Below are positions 9,766-21,363 of a DNA stretch of 64,000 nucleotides, piece after piece; the stretch's first letter is position 1, and each line of letters opens with the position of its first letter. Both the position numbers and the translations under genes were made by a program. The stretch is taken from contig CP046522.1 in the NCBI GenBank assembly GCA_009738435.1, forward strand, positions 3,255,249 through 3,319,248, read 5' to 3'. Source of the stretch: Clostridium bovifaecis. Its GTDB lineage: Bacteria > Bacillota > Clostridia > Clostridiales > Clostridiaceae. The notes beneath the pieces were generated by a model. That model did no database searches and was not told the DNA's origin. It was given only the letters and a program-made list of their open reading frames with translations.

Positions 9766-9993
9766 ATGTTAAATGGTAATAAGGTCAGAGAGTTTAGAAT
9801 GAATCTAGGTTATACTTCTAGGGATATTGAGATTCTTACTAAAAATCCCAAATATGAAACATCTATTTCTAAATCATACTTAGAAGAATTAGAAAGAGGA
9901 GACAAGAAAAACCCTAGCCTTCAGAAGGTGTCAGTTCTTGCAAATGTTTTACGATGCAAAATAGATGATTTACTATTAAATACAGAGTACTAA
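9766..9993 (+). CDS. Small XRE-family helix-turn-helix regulator
   Basis: The 75-residue protein is almost entirely one lambda-repressor-like HTH: GNKVREFRMNLGYTSRDIE, then SISKSYLEELERG (recognition helix) and PSLQKVSVLANVL (third helix), ending IDDLLLN. There is no ligand domain. GGGGG stands ten bases before the ATG. It is divergent from hcp, 208 bases away, but nothing directly ties it to hcp control. Confidence 0.85.
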   Translation: MLNGNKVREFRMNLGYTSRDIEILTKNPKYETSISKSYLEELERGDKKNPSLQKVSVLANVLRCKIDDLLLNTEY

Positions 9994-10056
9994 TAGCTAT
10001 TTAAATAGAAGACACAGCACTTAAGAATTTTAAGCTCCAAAAGTTATAAATAAAGG

Positions 10057-10104
10057 GACAGTAGATGGATTTGTGTAAAAACAAATCTACCTACTGTCTT
10101 TTTT
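10057..10104 (+). terminator. Strong terminator after the XRE gene
   Basis: An 18-bp stem with two mismatches (starting GACAGTAG, ending CTACTGTC) and a seven-base loop is followed by six T. It also shields the downstream transposase from readthrough. Confidence 0.85.
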
Positions 10105-10162
10105 GTATGATTAGTTGGTGGATTTGGGATAATATACTATAGAAAAATTAGGAGGAAATATT

Positions 10163-11401
10163 ATGACAAAGAAAATTGAAACTAACTTTGATTACAACGA
10201 GGAAATTAAGAAGTGTAGGACAATTGATGACGTGATGGGGAAAAATGGCCTTATCCAAAGACTAGTTAAAGATGTGCTAGAAAACATATTAGAGGCTGAA
10301 ATGGAAGAACACTTGGGCAGGAAAAAATATCAAAGAAGTGATGATAATGATGCAGAAGCAAAGAACTACAGAAATGGTTATAGTTCAAAAAATATCAGAA
10401 GTTCGTTCGGTGATGTAGATTTAGATATACCACGTGATAGGAAGGCTGAATTTGAACCTCAAATTATTAAAAAGTATGAAACGATATGTAATGAGTTGGA
10501 TAAAAAGATAATTTCACTCTATGGTAAAGGAATGAGTACTAGCGATATTCAAGCAGAAATTGAAGATTTATATGGAATTACTATTTCGTCATCTATGATT
10601 TCTAAAATTACCGATAAGGTGCTAGCTACCGCTGCTGAATGGCAGAATAGAGCTTTAGATAGTGTTTATCCAATCATATACTTAGATACCATATATTTTA
10701 AAGTAAGAAGCAATGGGAAGATAGTAAGTAAAGCAGTTTATATTTGTCTAGGGTATACAATGGAGGGATATAAGGATATTCTTGGAATCTGGATTGATGA
10801 AGCCGAAGCCGCAAAGTTTTGGTTAGGAATATGTAACGATTTAAAAAATAGAGGTGTTAAAGAAATACTAATTGCCTGTATAGACGGGTTAAAGGGTTTG
10901 CCGCAAGCCATAAAAACAGTATTCCCTTCGGTCAATATTCAAACATGCATTGTTCACCAGATTAGGAATTCCATCAAATATATAGCATCTAAAGATCAAA
11001 AGGCATTCATGAAAGACTTAAAAGAAGTATATAGGGCTCCTACGGAGGAGCTTGCGCTAGCACAACTTGATAATCTAAAAGAAATATGGGGTGGCAAGTA
11101 TGGCATAGTAATAGATTCTTGGTATAACAATTGGGATAACTTATCTACTTATTTTCAATTTTCTTCTAACATCAGAAGAATTATATATACTACTAATGTA
11201 CTAGAAGGCTTTAACCGTCAGGTTCGTAAGTTTACTAAGGTAAGGGTTATTTATCCCACTGATGAGGCACTAAATAAATGCGTTTATTTAGCAACTATGG
11301 AAATTATGGAGAAATGGACTCAGCCAGTTCATGGATGGTCCAATACATTGGCTGAGTTAACCGCTACATTTGAAGATCAATTAAAAGATATTCTAGCTTA
11401 A
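10163..11401 (+). CDS. IS256-family transposase (intact)
   Basis: The 412-residue protein has full IS256/mutator-type architecture: N-terminal EAEMEEHLGRKKYQR and IPRDRKAEFEPQI, a DDE core with Asp in IYLDTIYFKV near 172, Asp in ACIDGLKGLPQA near 239, and Glu in TTNVLEGFNRQVRKF near 351. It cuts and pastes its own element. AGGAGG lies seven bases before the ATG. Terminal inverted repeats could not be defined confidently, so the element ends are open. A relic of a related element lies at 4374-5093. Confidence 0.95.
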   Translation: MTKKIETNFDYNEEIKKCRTIDDVMGKNGLIQRLVKDVLENILEAEMEEHLGRKKYQRSDDNDAEAKNYRNGYSSKNIRSSFGDVDLDIPRDRKAEFEPQIIKKYETICNELDKKIISLYGKGMSTSDIQAEIEDLYGITISSSMISKITDKVLATAAEWQNRALDSVYPIIYLDTIYFKVRSNGKIVSKAVYICLGYTMEGYKDILGIWIDEAEAAKFWLGICNDLKNRGVKEILIACIDGLKGLPQAIKTVFPSVNIQTCIVHQIRNSIKYIASKDQKAFMKDLKEVYRAPTEELALAQLDNLKEIWGGKYGIVIDSWYNNWDNLSTYFQFSSNIRRIIYTTNVLEGFNRQVRKFTKVRVIYPTDEALNKCVYLATMEIMEKWTQPVHGWSNTLAELTATFEDQLKDILA

Positions 11402-11499
11402 ACTTGTACTTTTTAATCATTTAATGAATATTATTTCATTTTAGTTAGACACTAGAATTAGTTAATAAAATACAGTTTTGGTATCTGTGAACTATAAAA

Positions 11500-11537
11500 A
11501 ATATTACTGGAAAGTCAAATTTCCAGTAATATTTTAA
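11500..11537 (+). terminator. Hairpin terminator after the transposase
   Basis: A 14-bp perfect stem (AATATTACTGGAAA with its complement) and a six-base loop are followed by a T-rich stretch, 99 bases past the transposase stop. Confidence 0.7.
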
Positions 11538-11619
11538 AATAACACTATTAATTATACAAAGGTATCTAGTGTCTCTAAATAAATTTGTAAACCTGTAAAA
11601 AATTTTGTGTGAACTGAAG

Positions 11620-11668
11620 GAGGCCGTCTCGTTATAGAAATTACTTTCTATTTTGAGACAGCCTCTTT
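11620..11668. terminator. Hairpin at the 3' end of the acidic secreted protein gene
   Basis: An 11-bp stem with one mismatch (GAGGCCGTCTC with GAGACAGCCTC) sits seven bases from the stop of the minus-strand gene at 11675. T-rich sequence follows on the plus strand, so it may work mainly rightward or in both directions. Confidence 0.6.
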
Positions 11669-11674
11669 TATAAT

Positions 11675-12859
11675 TTATTTAACTGTAAATCCCATTTCTA
11701 TTGCTTCACTTAAGTTATTTCCTTCTGCTGATTTAACATTGGTAGATATATTTAAATAATAAGTTTTCCCAGGCTCAAATCCCTCTTTACATTCAATAAT
11801 TACCTGTTTATTTTCTGAATCATAGTTTAAATCTACTACAGCTATATTCCCTTCTGCATCAGAAACTACAATGTTCTCTCCATTTACAGTTTCAGAGTCT
11901 AATTCCCTGCTAAAAGTAATTTGCCAAGTCTTATTTTCTTCAACATCTTCTTTTTGTTCAAGCACCTTTTTGTTTTTATTTTCTCTTAAATGCTTTACAA
12001 TTTCCCCTTGCTTTTCATCTACACTATTAATAAGCTGATCAATTTTAGCTTTCATTTCTTCAATTTTATCATATGCACTTTGTAATCCTTCATTATCATC
12101 ACTATATTTGTTGCTTAAAGCATCTAATTTATTAGTTACACTATTTAATTTATTAAGCTGTGCATTCAATTTTCCATAAAAGCTATTGTATCGTGAATTA
12201 TCTTCTTCCTCAAATTCTTCTTCTATCTCTTCAAGTTCTTCTTTGTCTTCCTCGCTTATTTCTTCGGCTTCCTCTAACTCCTCAGTATCTCCTAATTCTT
12301 CTGTTACCTCTTCTGTTGTTTCTTCTTCGTCAATCAATTTATCTTGTCCTACTTCTTCCGCATCTGTATCATTAGTAACTGATTGATTCTCTGTACCTGT
12401 ACTAGCTTCAATTGTTTCAGTATCACTTACAGTTTCGTTGTTATCTTCGCCTGGACTTTCAACTACTTCTTCATTCCCTGCTGCCTCTTCTGCACCGTCT
12501 GCTTGCTCTTCAGAATTTGCTTCATCTTCACTCTCTGGAGCTGACATTCCCGTTTCAAAATAACTATTAATCTGCTCCTCTATTTTTAGAGTTTCTTTTT
12601 CAATGCCCTCTAAACGTTTTAAAATCGTACTAGTCATATTTTCTAAGTGTTTTTTGTTTTTTTCATTCTTACTTTCTTTTTTATCTTTCTTCCCTTTAAT
12701 CTCTTCTACCTTTTCTTTAGCAGCATTTTTGGCACTTAGCTCTATCTTATTATTAACATACTTTTCATTACTCGTCGCTATTCCACTTGCATAACTAGCT
12801 GGAATGACAAATGTAGACACTATACTCGCAGTTACTAATACTTTAATTCGCTTGTTCAT
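11675..12859 (-). CDS. Secreted acidic coiled-coil protein with C-terminal SbsA Ig-like domain
   Basis: This 394-residue protein starts with a Sec signal (MNKRIKVLVTASIVSTFVIP, cleavage probably after ASYASG). A Lys/Glu coiled coil (about 45-105), a strongly acidic low-complexity stretch rich in Glu, Asp, Thr and Ser (about 110-225), and a second coiled coil (about 230-305) follow. The last about 85 residues (KTWQITFSRELDSETVNGEN ... YYLNISTNVKSAEGNNLSE) form a bacterial Ig-like fold of the SbsA type. No LPXTG or SLH anchor is seen, so it is likely secreted or bound through the Ig-like domain. GGAGG precedes the ATG. The function is unknown; an extracellular scaffold or envelope role is inference. 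Confidence 0.75.
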   Translation of the reverse strand: MNKRIKVLVTASIVSTFVIPASYASGIATSNEKYVNNKIELSAKNAAKEKVEEIKGKKDKKESKNEKNKKHLENMTSTILKRLEGIEKETLKIEEQINSYFETGMSAPESEDEANSEEQADGAEEAAGNEEVVESPGEDNNETVSDTETIEASTGTENQSVTNDTDAEEVGQDKLIDEEETTEEVTEELGDTEELEEAEEISEEDKEELEEIEEEFEEEDNSRYNSFYGKLNAQLNKLNSVTNKLDALSNKYSDDNEGLQSAYDKIEEMKAKIDQLINSVDEKQGEIVKHLRENKNKKVLEQKEDVEENKTWQITFSRELDSETVNGENIVVSDAEGNIAVVDLNYDSENKQVIIECKEGFEPGKTYYLNISTNVKSAEGNNLSEAIEMGFTVK

Positions 12860-13075
12860 AATTATTCCTCCAGTTTAATTTTATGGTATAATTATACTTG
12901 AATTTAAATGCTTGTCCATATGATGCACAAGCTGAATTACTAGTCAATTTGTACGTACCATAACTAGATATTATAATATTCGTTTATAATATTTATTAAT
13001 GAAGCCTAAGTTAAATTTAAATAATTAAAAATTCATATGTACTTACTATAAATGAGCTTCGCTATGCAAATCCAT

Positions 13076-13468
13076 TTATAGTATATTAATTTGCTGCTCC
13101 CTATTTACTAATATTTCAGAGGCAGCAAGAAAATAAAGATTCGAAATTAGTCCATAAAAAGCACCCACATTAACTAATGTGCTAGGTATTATAGATACTG
13201 TTTCTACTCCTGATTGTATCTGTCTCCTAACCTGCTCTATCCTAAGCCCTGATGTTAAAACTGATAATAAGGAGCTAATTACTGACATTTTGACTGCAAC
13301 TAATACTAACTCAGACGGTGTAGGATTAGTTTTGACATTTATACCTTTTTGTCTAAGTATTAAAATTTCAGTAGATATTGAAGCAGCTCTAAGCAAAAGC
13401 AATGTTGCTGAAATTGAAATTAAGTTTCCTAGCTTTTCAATTCTAAGCAAATCTAATTCTGAGGGCAT
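13076..13468 (-). CDS. Hypothetical protein with hydrophobic helices
   Basis: This 130-residue frame has a good GGGAGG ribosome site nine bases before the ATG and a clear coding feel. It has amphipathic or hydrophobic helices at about 14-33, 52-73 and 92-116, and charged turns (RQKGINVKTN, RIEQVRRQIQSG). No signal peptide or known motif is recognised. It could be a small membrane-associated protein; I make no functional claim. The intergenic stretch on its left (12860-13075) holds only the upstream region of the acidic secreted gene. Confidence 0.6.
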   Translation of the reverse strand: MPSELDLLRIEKLGNLISISATLLLLRAASISTEILILRQKGINVKTNPTPSELVLVAVKMSVISSLLSVLTSGLRIEQVRRQIQSGVETVSIIPSTLVNVGAFYGLISNLYFLAASEILVNREQQINIL

Positions 13469-13652
13469 AGTATACCTCCCATTATTGCTAATATGGTATC
13501 TAAAATAACATTGAATTTTTCAATCTAATAATTATATTATGCTTCACATCTCCCTAATGCTACTAACCAACTGTGTCGCTTAGTTAATTGCATAAATGCT
13601 CATTGAGTTTATATATTTAAAAAATCTTTTTTGTGACAAATATCATAGTTTT

Positions 13653-13740
13653 TTGACATAAAATAAGTATACTTATATATACGGGAGTTAATTATTGTTT
13701 GATTCCCCTCCTATTTTTAAGCAAATTCTTGCTTTTTAGT
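13653..13740 (+). ncRNA. Candidate small RNA from a strong orphan promoter
   Basis: A near-consensus sigma-A promoter, TTGACA (13653-13658), 17-base spacer and TATATA (13676-13681), faces right but has no gene in front of it. A short hairpin AAGCAA-ATTC-TTGCTT followed by T (13719-13737) could end a roughly 50-base transcript, or it could run to the stronger terminator at 13761-13797. The next gene rightward is metA on the opposite strand. The RNA call is inference from promoter plus terminator. Confidence 0.4.
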
Positions 13741-13760
13741 AAATCGAAAATTTTAATAGT

Positions 13761-13797
13761 CTGAAAAAGCCACCAATAAAATTGGTGGCTTTTTCAG
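13761..13797. terminator. Bidirectional terminator at the end of the methionine operon
   Basis: A perfect 17-bp inverted repeat (CTGAAAAAGCCACCAAT and its complement) with a three-base loop. The A/T runs inside the arms give a U-tract in either direction. It lies 20 bases past the metA stop. Confidence 0.85.
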
Positions 13798-13816
13798 TTG
13801 CTTTGTAAACTATATA

Positions 13817-14719
13817 TTAAATATAAGGAGTCTCTTGATATACATAATAATTCAGCCAATTTGAAAATAATAAATTTGCATGTGCTCTCCATCTTACCAA
13901 AGGAGCATTATTTGGATCATCGTTTAAAAAATAATTCTTAGGAATATCTATATTAAGCCCCCTTAATATATCCCTATCATATTCTCCCTTTAAAGTAAGT
14001 GGGTCATATTCTGAATGCCCAGTAACAAAAATTTGTTTTCCATCTTTGGTAGCCATAAGGTATACTCCTGCCTCCTTAGATTCTGACAATACTTCAAGTT
14101 CTGGAATTTTGTCAATATCTTCTCTTAAAACTTCTGTATGTCTTGAATGCGGTACGTAAAACTCATTATCGAAGCCCCTTAGAATTTTAGCATCTCTGAC
14201 ATTTACTACATGTTGAAAAATACCAAACATCTTCTTATCTAAAGGATACTTAGGAATCCCAAAGTGATAATATAGTCCTGCTTGTGCTCCCCAACATATA
14301 TGGAGAGTTGACGTAACACTTGCTACTGAAAAATCCATTATTTCCTTTAGTTCCTCCCAATAGTCCACCTCTTCAAACTCTATATGTTCAATGGGCGCCC
14401 CAGTTATTATCATGCCATCAAACTTTTCATCTTTTATATCCTTAAAGGTGTTATAAAAGCTAATCAAGTGTTCTTTAGGAGTATTTTTTGACTTGTGTTC
14501 TTCAATATGAAGAAGCTTTACTTCAACCTGTAATGGAGTATTTCCAAGTAATCTCAGAATTTGTGTTTCTGTCTGAATCTTTGTTGGCATTAGATTTAAT
14601 ATTACTATTTTTAATGGTCTTATATCTTGATGTATTGCCCTATCCTCATACATTACAAAGACATTTTCCTTCGTAAGAATTTTTGCTGCTGGAAGACTTT
14701 CTGGAACAATTATTGGCAT
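13817..14719 (-). CDS. metAA: Homoserine O-acetyltransferase (MetA family)
   Basis: This 300-residue protein is a full-length MetA/HTS enzyme that acylates homoserine for methionine synthesis. Cys142 in [17 protein letters not shown] is the acyl-enzyme nucleophile, and the His/Glu pair lies in VTGHSEYD near 236-238. Position 111 is Glu ([11 protein letters not shown]), the residue that in characterised MetA proteins selects acetyl-CoA, where Gly selects succinyl-CoA. I therefore call an acetyltransferase despite the common succinyltransferase label. This fits the neighbour metY, which uses O-acetylhomoserine. It is the last gene of the hom-metY-metA operon; only 32 bases separate it from metY. 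Confidence 0.93.
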   Translation of the reverse strand: MPIIVPESLPAAKILTKENVFVMYEDRAIHQDIRPLKIVILNLMPTKIQTETQILRLLGNTPLQVEVKLLHIEEHKSKNTPKEHLISFYNTFKDIKDEKFDGMIITGAPIEHIEFEEVDYWEELKEIMDFSVASVTSTLHICWGAQAGLYYHFGIPKYPLDKKMFGIFQHVVNVRDAKILRGFDNEFYVPHSRHTEVLREDIDKIPELEVLSESKEAGVYLMATKDGKQIFVTGHSEYDPLTLKGEYDRDILRGLNIDIPKNYFLNDDPNNAPLVRWRAHANLLFSNWLNYYVYQETPYI

Positions 14720-14751
14720 AGCTATGATCCTTTCCTTCTGTTATTCAATAA

Positions 14752-16035
14752 TTAAGCTAGGTTCCTTAATGCCTGCTCAAAGTCCTTTATTATATCTTCC
14801 ACATCTTCAATTCCTACTGATACTCTTATTAAATCTGGAGCAACTCCTGCTGCTATTTGCTGTTCTTCTGTAAGCTGTCTATGAGTTGTGCTGGCTGGGT
14901 GAATTACTGAAGTTCTAGCATCTCCTAAGTGAACAACTAGAGCTGCTAGCTTTAAGTTTCTTATAAATTGCTTTCCTGCTTCAACCCCACCCTTAACTCC
15001 AAAAGTTAAAATACCACTTGCCCCATTAGGTAGATACTTTTGAGCTAAACTATAAGTTGAATGGCTCTCTAAAAGCGGATAACTTACCCAACTTACATTC
15101 TCATGACTTTCTAAATATTTAGCTAGTCTTAAAGCATTATAACTGTGTTCTCTCATTCTTAGATGAAGAGTTTCAAGTCCAAGATTAAATAAATATGCAT
15201 TGAAAGGACTTGCGCAAACCCCTAAGTCTCTTAAAAGTTGTACTCTTGCCTTTACTATATATGCTGCATTTCCAAACCTTTCAACATACCTAATTCCATG
15301 ATAGGTCGGATCGGGTTCTGTAAGTTCAGGATACTTCCCATTATCCCAATCAAAGTTTCCCCCATCTACAATAATTCCACCTATACTTGATGCGTGCCCA
15401 TCAATGTATTTTGTAGCTGAATGAACAACTATATTAGCTCCTAACTTTAGTGGATTACAAAGATACGGCGTTGCTATAGTATTATCTACTATGAAAGGTA
15501 CCCTCATTTTCTTTGCAACTCTTGAGAACTTTTCAAAATCTAGTATATTTAATCCTGGGTTTCCTATAGTTTCTCCGAAGATTGCTCTAGTATTCCCTCT
15601 AAACTTCTTTATTATCTCCTCCTCTTCTGCATCTGGATCTATAAATGTCACCCCTATTCCAAACTTCTTTAAAGTTGCTGAAAGTAGAGTGAATGTTCCT
15701 CCATATAAGGTTGATGCAGCTACTAAATGCTCGCCACTCTTGCAAATATTTAAGATTGATAGAGTAGTAGCCGTTTGCCCTGATGATACTGCAACGGCTC
15801 CCACTCCCCCTTCTAGTTGTGCTATCTTTTCCTCATAAGCAGCTATAGTAGGATTACTTATTCTTGAATACATGTGCCCTTCTGCTTCTAAATCAAATAA
15901 TGCTGCTACTTCATCTGGATCATCATACTTATAAGTTGTACTTTGATATATAGGAAGTACTCTTGTTTCCCCTGACTTTGGAGTGTATCCTCCTTGTATG
16001 CATATAGTCCCCTTTTTCCAGCTATTACTCATCAT
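14752..16035 (-). CDS. metY: O-acetylhomoserine sulfhydrylase (aminocarboxypropyltransferase)
   Basis: The PLP-dependent Cys/Met metabolism enzyme is 427 residues from the ATG at 16035, which has AGAGGGGG five bases upstream; an in-frame extension to 16065 lacks a ribosome site. Recognisable elements are YSRISNPT, VSSGQTATTLSI, FVIVDNT-like IVDNTIATPYLCNPL, and the PLP lysine in HSATKYIDGHASSIGG. The C-terminal VIHPASTTHRQLTEEQQ is typical of the MetY branch. It makes homocysteine directly from O-acetylhomoserine and sulfide in the cytoplasm. It lies between hom and metA in a SAM-riboswitch operon. Confidence 0.95.
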   Translation of the reverse strand: MMSNSWKKGTICIQGGYTPKSGETRVLPIYQSTTYKYDDPDEVAALFDLEAEGHMYSRISNPTIAAYEEKIAQLEGGVGAVAVSSGQTATTLSILNICKSGEHLVAASTLYGGTFTLLSATLKKFGIGVTFIDPDAEEEEIIKKFRGNTRAIFGETIGNPGLNILDFEKFSRVAKKMRVPFIVDNTIATPYLCNPLKLGANIVVHSATKYIDGHASSIGGIIVDGGNFDWDNGKYPELTEPDPTYHGIRYVERFGNAAYIVKARVQLLRDLGVCASPFNAYLFNLGLETLHLRMREHSYNALRLAKYLESHENVSWVSYPLLESHSTYSLAQKYLPNGASGILTFGVKGGVEAGKQFIRNLKLAALVVHLGDARTSVIHPASTTHRQLTEEQQIAAGVAPDLIRVSVGIEDVEDIIKDFEQALRNLA

Positions 16036-16198
16036 TGTTTCCCCCTCTACTTTATTTAAGTTCAATTATTTATTAAGCCATGCAACTCCTCTGCATTTTT
16101 TTAGAGAAATACCTGCAGAGTAAGCGGCTATTAAGAATCATAGATTTAATATATCTGCTTAACCGCGTATCGTAAAATTAGAGATTTGTGCTGCCTGC

Positions 16199-17443
16199 TT
16201 AGGCATTTTCTAACTTTATAAATTTCTTCACAGCTATAACAGAATTAGCACTGTGTAATTTTTCAATTATCGAATCTAGAATCTCTTCGCTTTCACATTC
16301 AACAAAGGAAATTACTTCATCTCCGTTTATTCCTTTTTCGTTAGAAAATCGACATTTGCTAAAAAGCTCTCCTAACGAGCACATTATACCTAATCTATCT
16401 TCTCCTTTAATTCTAAGCATCCACTGAGCCTTTCTCTTCCATAATCCATAAACCTCTGCTTTTTCTTTGGATGGAATAGCAATTTTCCTACCTTTATTCT
16501 CAATAATATCTACTATATCACCAAAAACTGCACTGGCTGTAGGAAATTTCCCAGCTCCCTTACCATAGAAAAACATCTCTCCTACAGCATCTCCTTTAAT
16601 TGATATTCCATTGAACTCATCTTCAACCTTTCCAATTTGGCTTCCCTTATTCACTAAAACAGGTCTTACTGCTGCATATATTCCTTCCTCTTCCTTGCTG
16701 CTCATTGCTAGCAACTTTATATTACAATTTACTTCTTTTGCACATTTTATATCCGTTTCATTAATCTCAGTTATTCCAATAGCTACAATGTCTTGCCACT
16801 CAACCCTCTTGTTGTAAGAAATTGTAGATAATATAGATAACTTTCTTGCAGCATCATATCCCATTACATCTGATTCAGGGTTAGCCTCGGCAAAACCAAG
16901 TTCTTGAGCAATCTTAAGTGCTTCACTATAACTCATATTCTCATTATACATTTTAGATAAAACAAAATTAGTAGTACCGTTTAATATTCCCCTTATGTTC
17001 TGTATCTCATTTCCAGCTAAGCATTCACTTAATGGCTTTAATATTGGTATGCCCCCTCCTACGCTAGCCTCAAAATGAAGTTTTACTTGATTTTCATTAG
17101 CTATATTTAAAAGTTCCTCTCCATGTTTGGCTATTAAATCTTTATTAGCGGTTACTACATGCTTTTTCATACTGAGAAATCTTTTTATATATTCATAGGT
17201 AGGTTCTATTCCTCCCATAACCTCAACTACTATATCTATATCTTCACTAAAAAGTTCTTCAATTTTATCTGTTAATAAATTCGCATTGCTTTGCCCCAAA
17301 TGTTTATTTATATCTTTTACTAGTATTTTTGCTATTCTTATTTCTTCACCAGTTCTTTCCTTCAACTTTTTAATATTTTTATTTATAAGCTCTACAACCC
17401 CTGATCCAACAGTTCCATTTCCTAGTATACCTATATTCGTCAT
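16199..17443 (-). CDS. hom: Homoserine dehydrogenase
   Basis: This 414-residue protein starts with the NAD(P) Rossmann motif GILGNGTVGSGV, continues with VVTANKDLIAKHG, the catalytic block ILNGTTNFVLSKM and GFAEANPESDVMGYDAARKL, and ends in an ACT regulatory domain (about 345-414, WMLRIKGEDRLGIMCSLGEL). It reduces aspartate semialdehyde to homoserine, the branch point to methionine and threonine. Here it is the first gene after the SAM-I riboswitch, with metY and metA downstream, so this copy is dedicated to methionine synthesis. GGGGGG precedes the ATG. Confidence 0.96.
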   Translation of the reverse strand: MTNIGILGNGTVGSGVVELINKNIKKLKERTGEEIRIAKILVKDINKHLGQSNANLLTDKIEELFSEDIDIVVEVMGGIEPTYEYIKRFLSMKKHVVTANKDLIAKHGEELLNIANENQVKLHFEASVGGGIPILKPLSECLAGNEIQNIRGILNGTTNFVLSKMYNENMSYSEALKIAQELGFAEANPESDVMGYDAARKLSILSTISYNKRVEWQDIVAIGITEINETDIKCAKEVNCNIKLLAMSSKEEEGIYAAVRPVLVNKGSQIGKVEDEFNGISIKGDAVGEMFFYGKGAGKFPTASAVFGDIVDIIENKGRKIAIPSKEKAEVYGLWKRKAQWMLRIKGEDRLGIMCSLGELFSKCRFSNEKGINGDEVISFVECESEEILDSIIEKLHSANSVIAVKKFIKLENA

Positions 17444-17572
17444 AAAAACCCCCCGTTTTATTTACCTAATTAACCTGTTAAAGTTATAATGTTGTAATTT
17501 ATTAAATCAAAATATTAGAAGAGTATCTTAATTTTCACCTCATTCCTATTTACTACATGTATTTTTCCAAAT

Positions 17573-17602
17573 AAAAAACCACTTCTTAGTCTAAGAAGTG
17601 GT
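17573..17602 (-). terminator. SAM riboswitch terminator (expression platform)
   Basis: On the minus strand, a 12-bp perfect stem (17602-17591 with 17589-17578) with a one-base loop is followed by a six-T run. The 5' arm holds CACTTCTTA, the exact complement of TAAGAAGTG at the 3' side of aptamer helix P1 (17649-17641). Pairing of those two would prevent the terminator. Confidence 0.9.
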
Positions 17603-17644
17603 ATAAATCAACTATAAAATCCATAATTAAAGGATTCTTTCACT

Positions 17645-17755
17645 TCTTATCTTTCAGGAAAACTCCTGCAGGAATTAGCACATTTCTATCTTAAGTTATT
17701 AAGATAGCTGTTGCTGGGTTTCATAGGGCCAGTCCCTCAACCACTCTTGATAAGA
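17645..17755 (-). ncRNA. SAM-I (S-box) riboswitch
   Basis: The minus strand carries the S-box core: P1 arm TCTTATC, AGAGTGG, then GAGGGACTGGCCC, GAAACCC and GCAAC, closed by GATAAGA (17651-17645). Together with the terminator at 17573-17602, this gives a classical OFF switch. SAM stabilises P1 and the terminator forms; without SAM the 3' P1 side pairs with the terminator arm and hom-metY-metA is transcribed. Confidence 0.95.
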
Positions 17756-17888
17756 TTTTATTTAATTTAAAAACTATTCTACACGTCTATTTAAAATATG
17801 TCAAGCTTTTTTATATCATACAAAATCTTTTTATAAATATTTCGGAATTTATTTGCAAAAATAAAAACTTTTCTATTAACTTTCAAAC

Positions 17889-17935
17889 TAAAAAAGCACT
17901 AAGAATCTCATTTCGAAATTCTTAGTGCTTTTTCT
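17889..17935 (-). terminator. Terminator of rRNA operon 1
   Basis: A 16-bp perfect stem (AAAAAGCACTAAGAAT and its complement) with an A/T-rich tail directly follows 5S rRNA. The same hairpin closes operon 2. Confidence 0.9.
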
Positions 17936-17939
17936 ATCT

Positions 17940-18056
17940 ACCCGGCGGCGACCTACTCTTCCACACCGTCTCCAGTGCAGTACCATCGGCGCTTTGAAGC
18001 TTAACCTTCGTGTTCGGTATGGGAACGGGTGTTACCTTCAAGCCATAACCACCAGA
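17940..18056 (-). rRNA. rrf: 5S ribosomal RNA, operon 1
   Basis: Minus-strand sequence of about 117 bases with the bacterial 5S core (CCCGTTCCCATACCGAACAC) and complementary ends. Identical to the copy at 51126-51242 as far as I compared. Ends are estimated from the terminal helix. Confidence 0.95.
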
Positions 18057-18133
18057 TTTTTTGGGGCCTGAGTTATAAATTAGGCATCTAGATATTATTC
18101 CTTATACCTATTTTTAAACTTAGCCTTACTTTT

Positions 18134-18304
18134 AATCCCTAGTCTCTATTCGCTAATCCCTATCATTTTAGAGATTAGTGACTAGCTATTAGCGATTCTC
18201 TTTGAGAGTTATTCTCTCAAAATTGCACAGTGTACTTTCTTCAACCACTAATCTCTAGTCTCTAATCGCTATATTTTAGCGATTAGTGATTAGCAACTAG
18301 CGAC
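18134..18304 (-). repeat. Two long degenerate hairpins in the 5S-23S spacer, operon 1
   Basis: Two imperfect inverted repeats lie at 18134-18197 and 18245-18304. Each arm is built from variants of a seven-base unit like CTAATCG/CTAGTCT, and the two arms of each hairpin pair over about 24-28 bases. Related hairpins occur in the 23S-16S spacer and upstream of 16S. Only the first of these two is present at the matching site in operon 2. Confidence 0.75.
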
Positions 18305-18313
18305 TTTTTTTGT

Positions 18314-21215
<2,902 letters not shown>

Positions 21216-21278
21216 TTTATCACTAAGTTTTTGGTTTCCACTTAGTTTTGGAACTTTAATTTTAGTAATCAGTTTTAA

Positions 21279-21363
21279 TAATCTCTAATCTCTATTCTCT
21301 AATCGCTATATTAACTCTTAAGGAGTATCCTTTAGCGACTAGTGATTAGTGACTAGCGACTCT
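21279..21363 (-). repeat. Degenerate hairpin in the 23S-16S spacer, operon 1
   Basis: Same CTAATC-type seven-base repeat family as in the 5S-23S spacer; arms about 28 bases, loop about 25. The spacer (21216-21509) holds no tRNA gene. Further right are a TTTGAAAGAC hairpin and boxA-like sequence before 16S. Confidence 0.7.

Noticed and set aside
12160..12794. Ser/Leu-rich open frames on the plus strand opposite the acidic secreted protein
   Set aside because: They mirror the Glu/Asp-rich codons of the minus-strand gene and lack ribosome sites.
13696..13740. A 14-codon peptide starting with TTG after GGGAG in front of the orphan promoter
   Set aside because: The ribosome site would lie in or before the transcription start given by the -10 box, and the start codon is weak.
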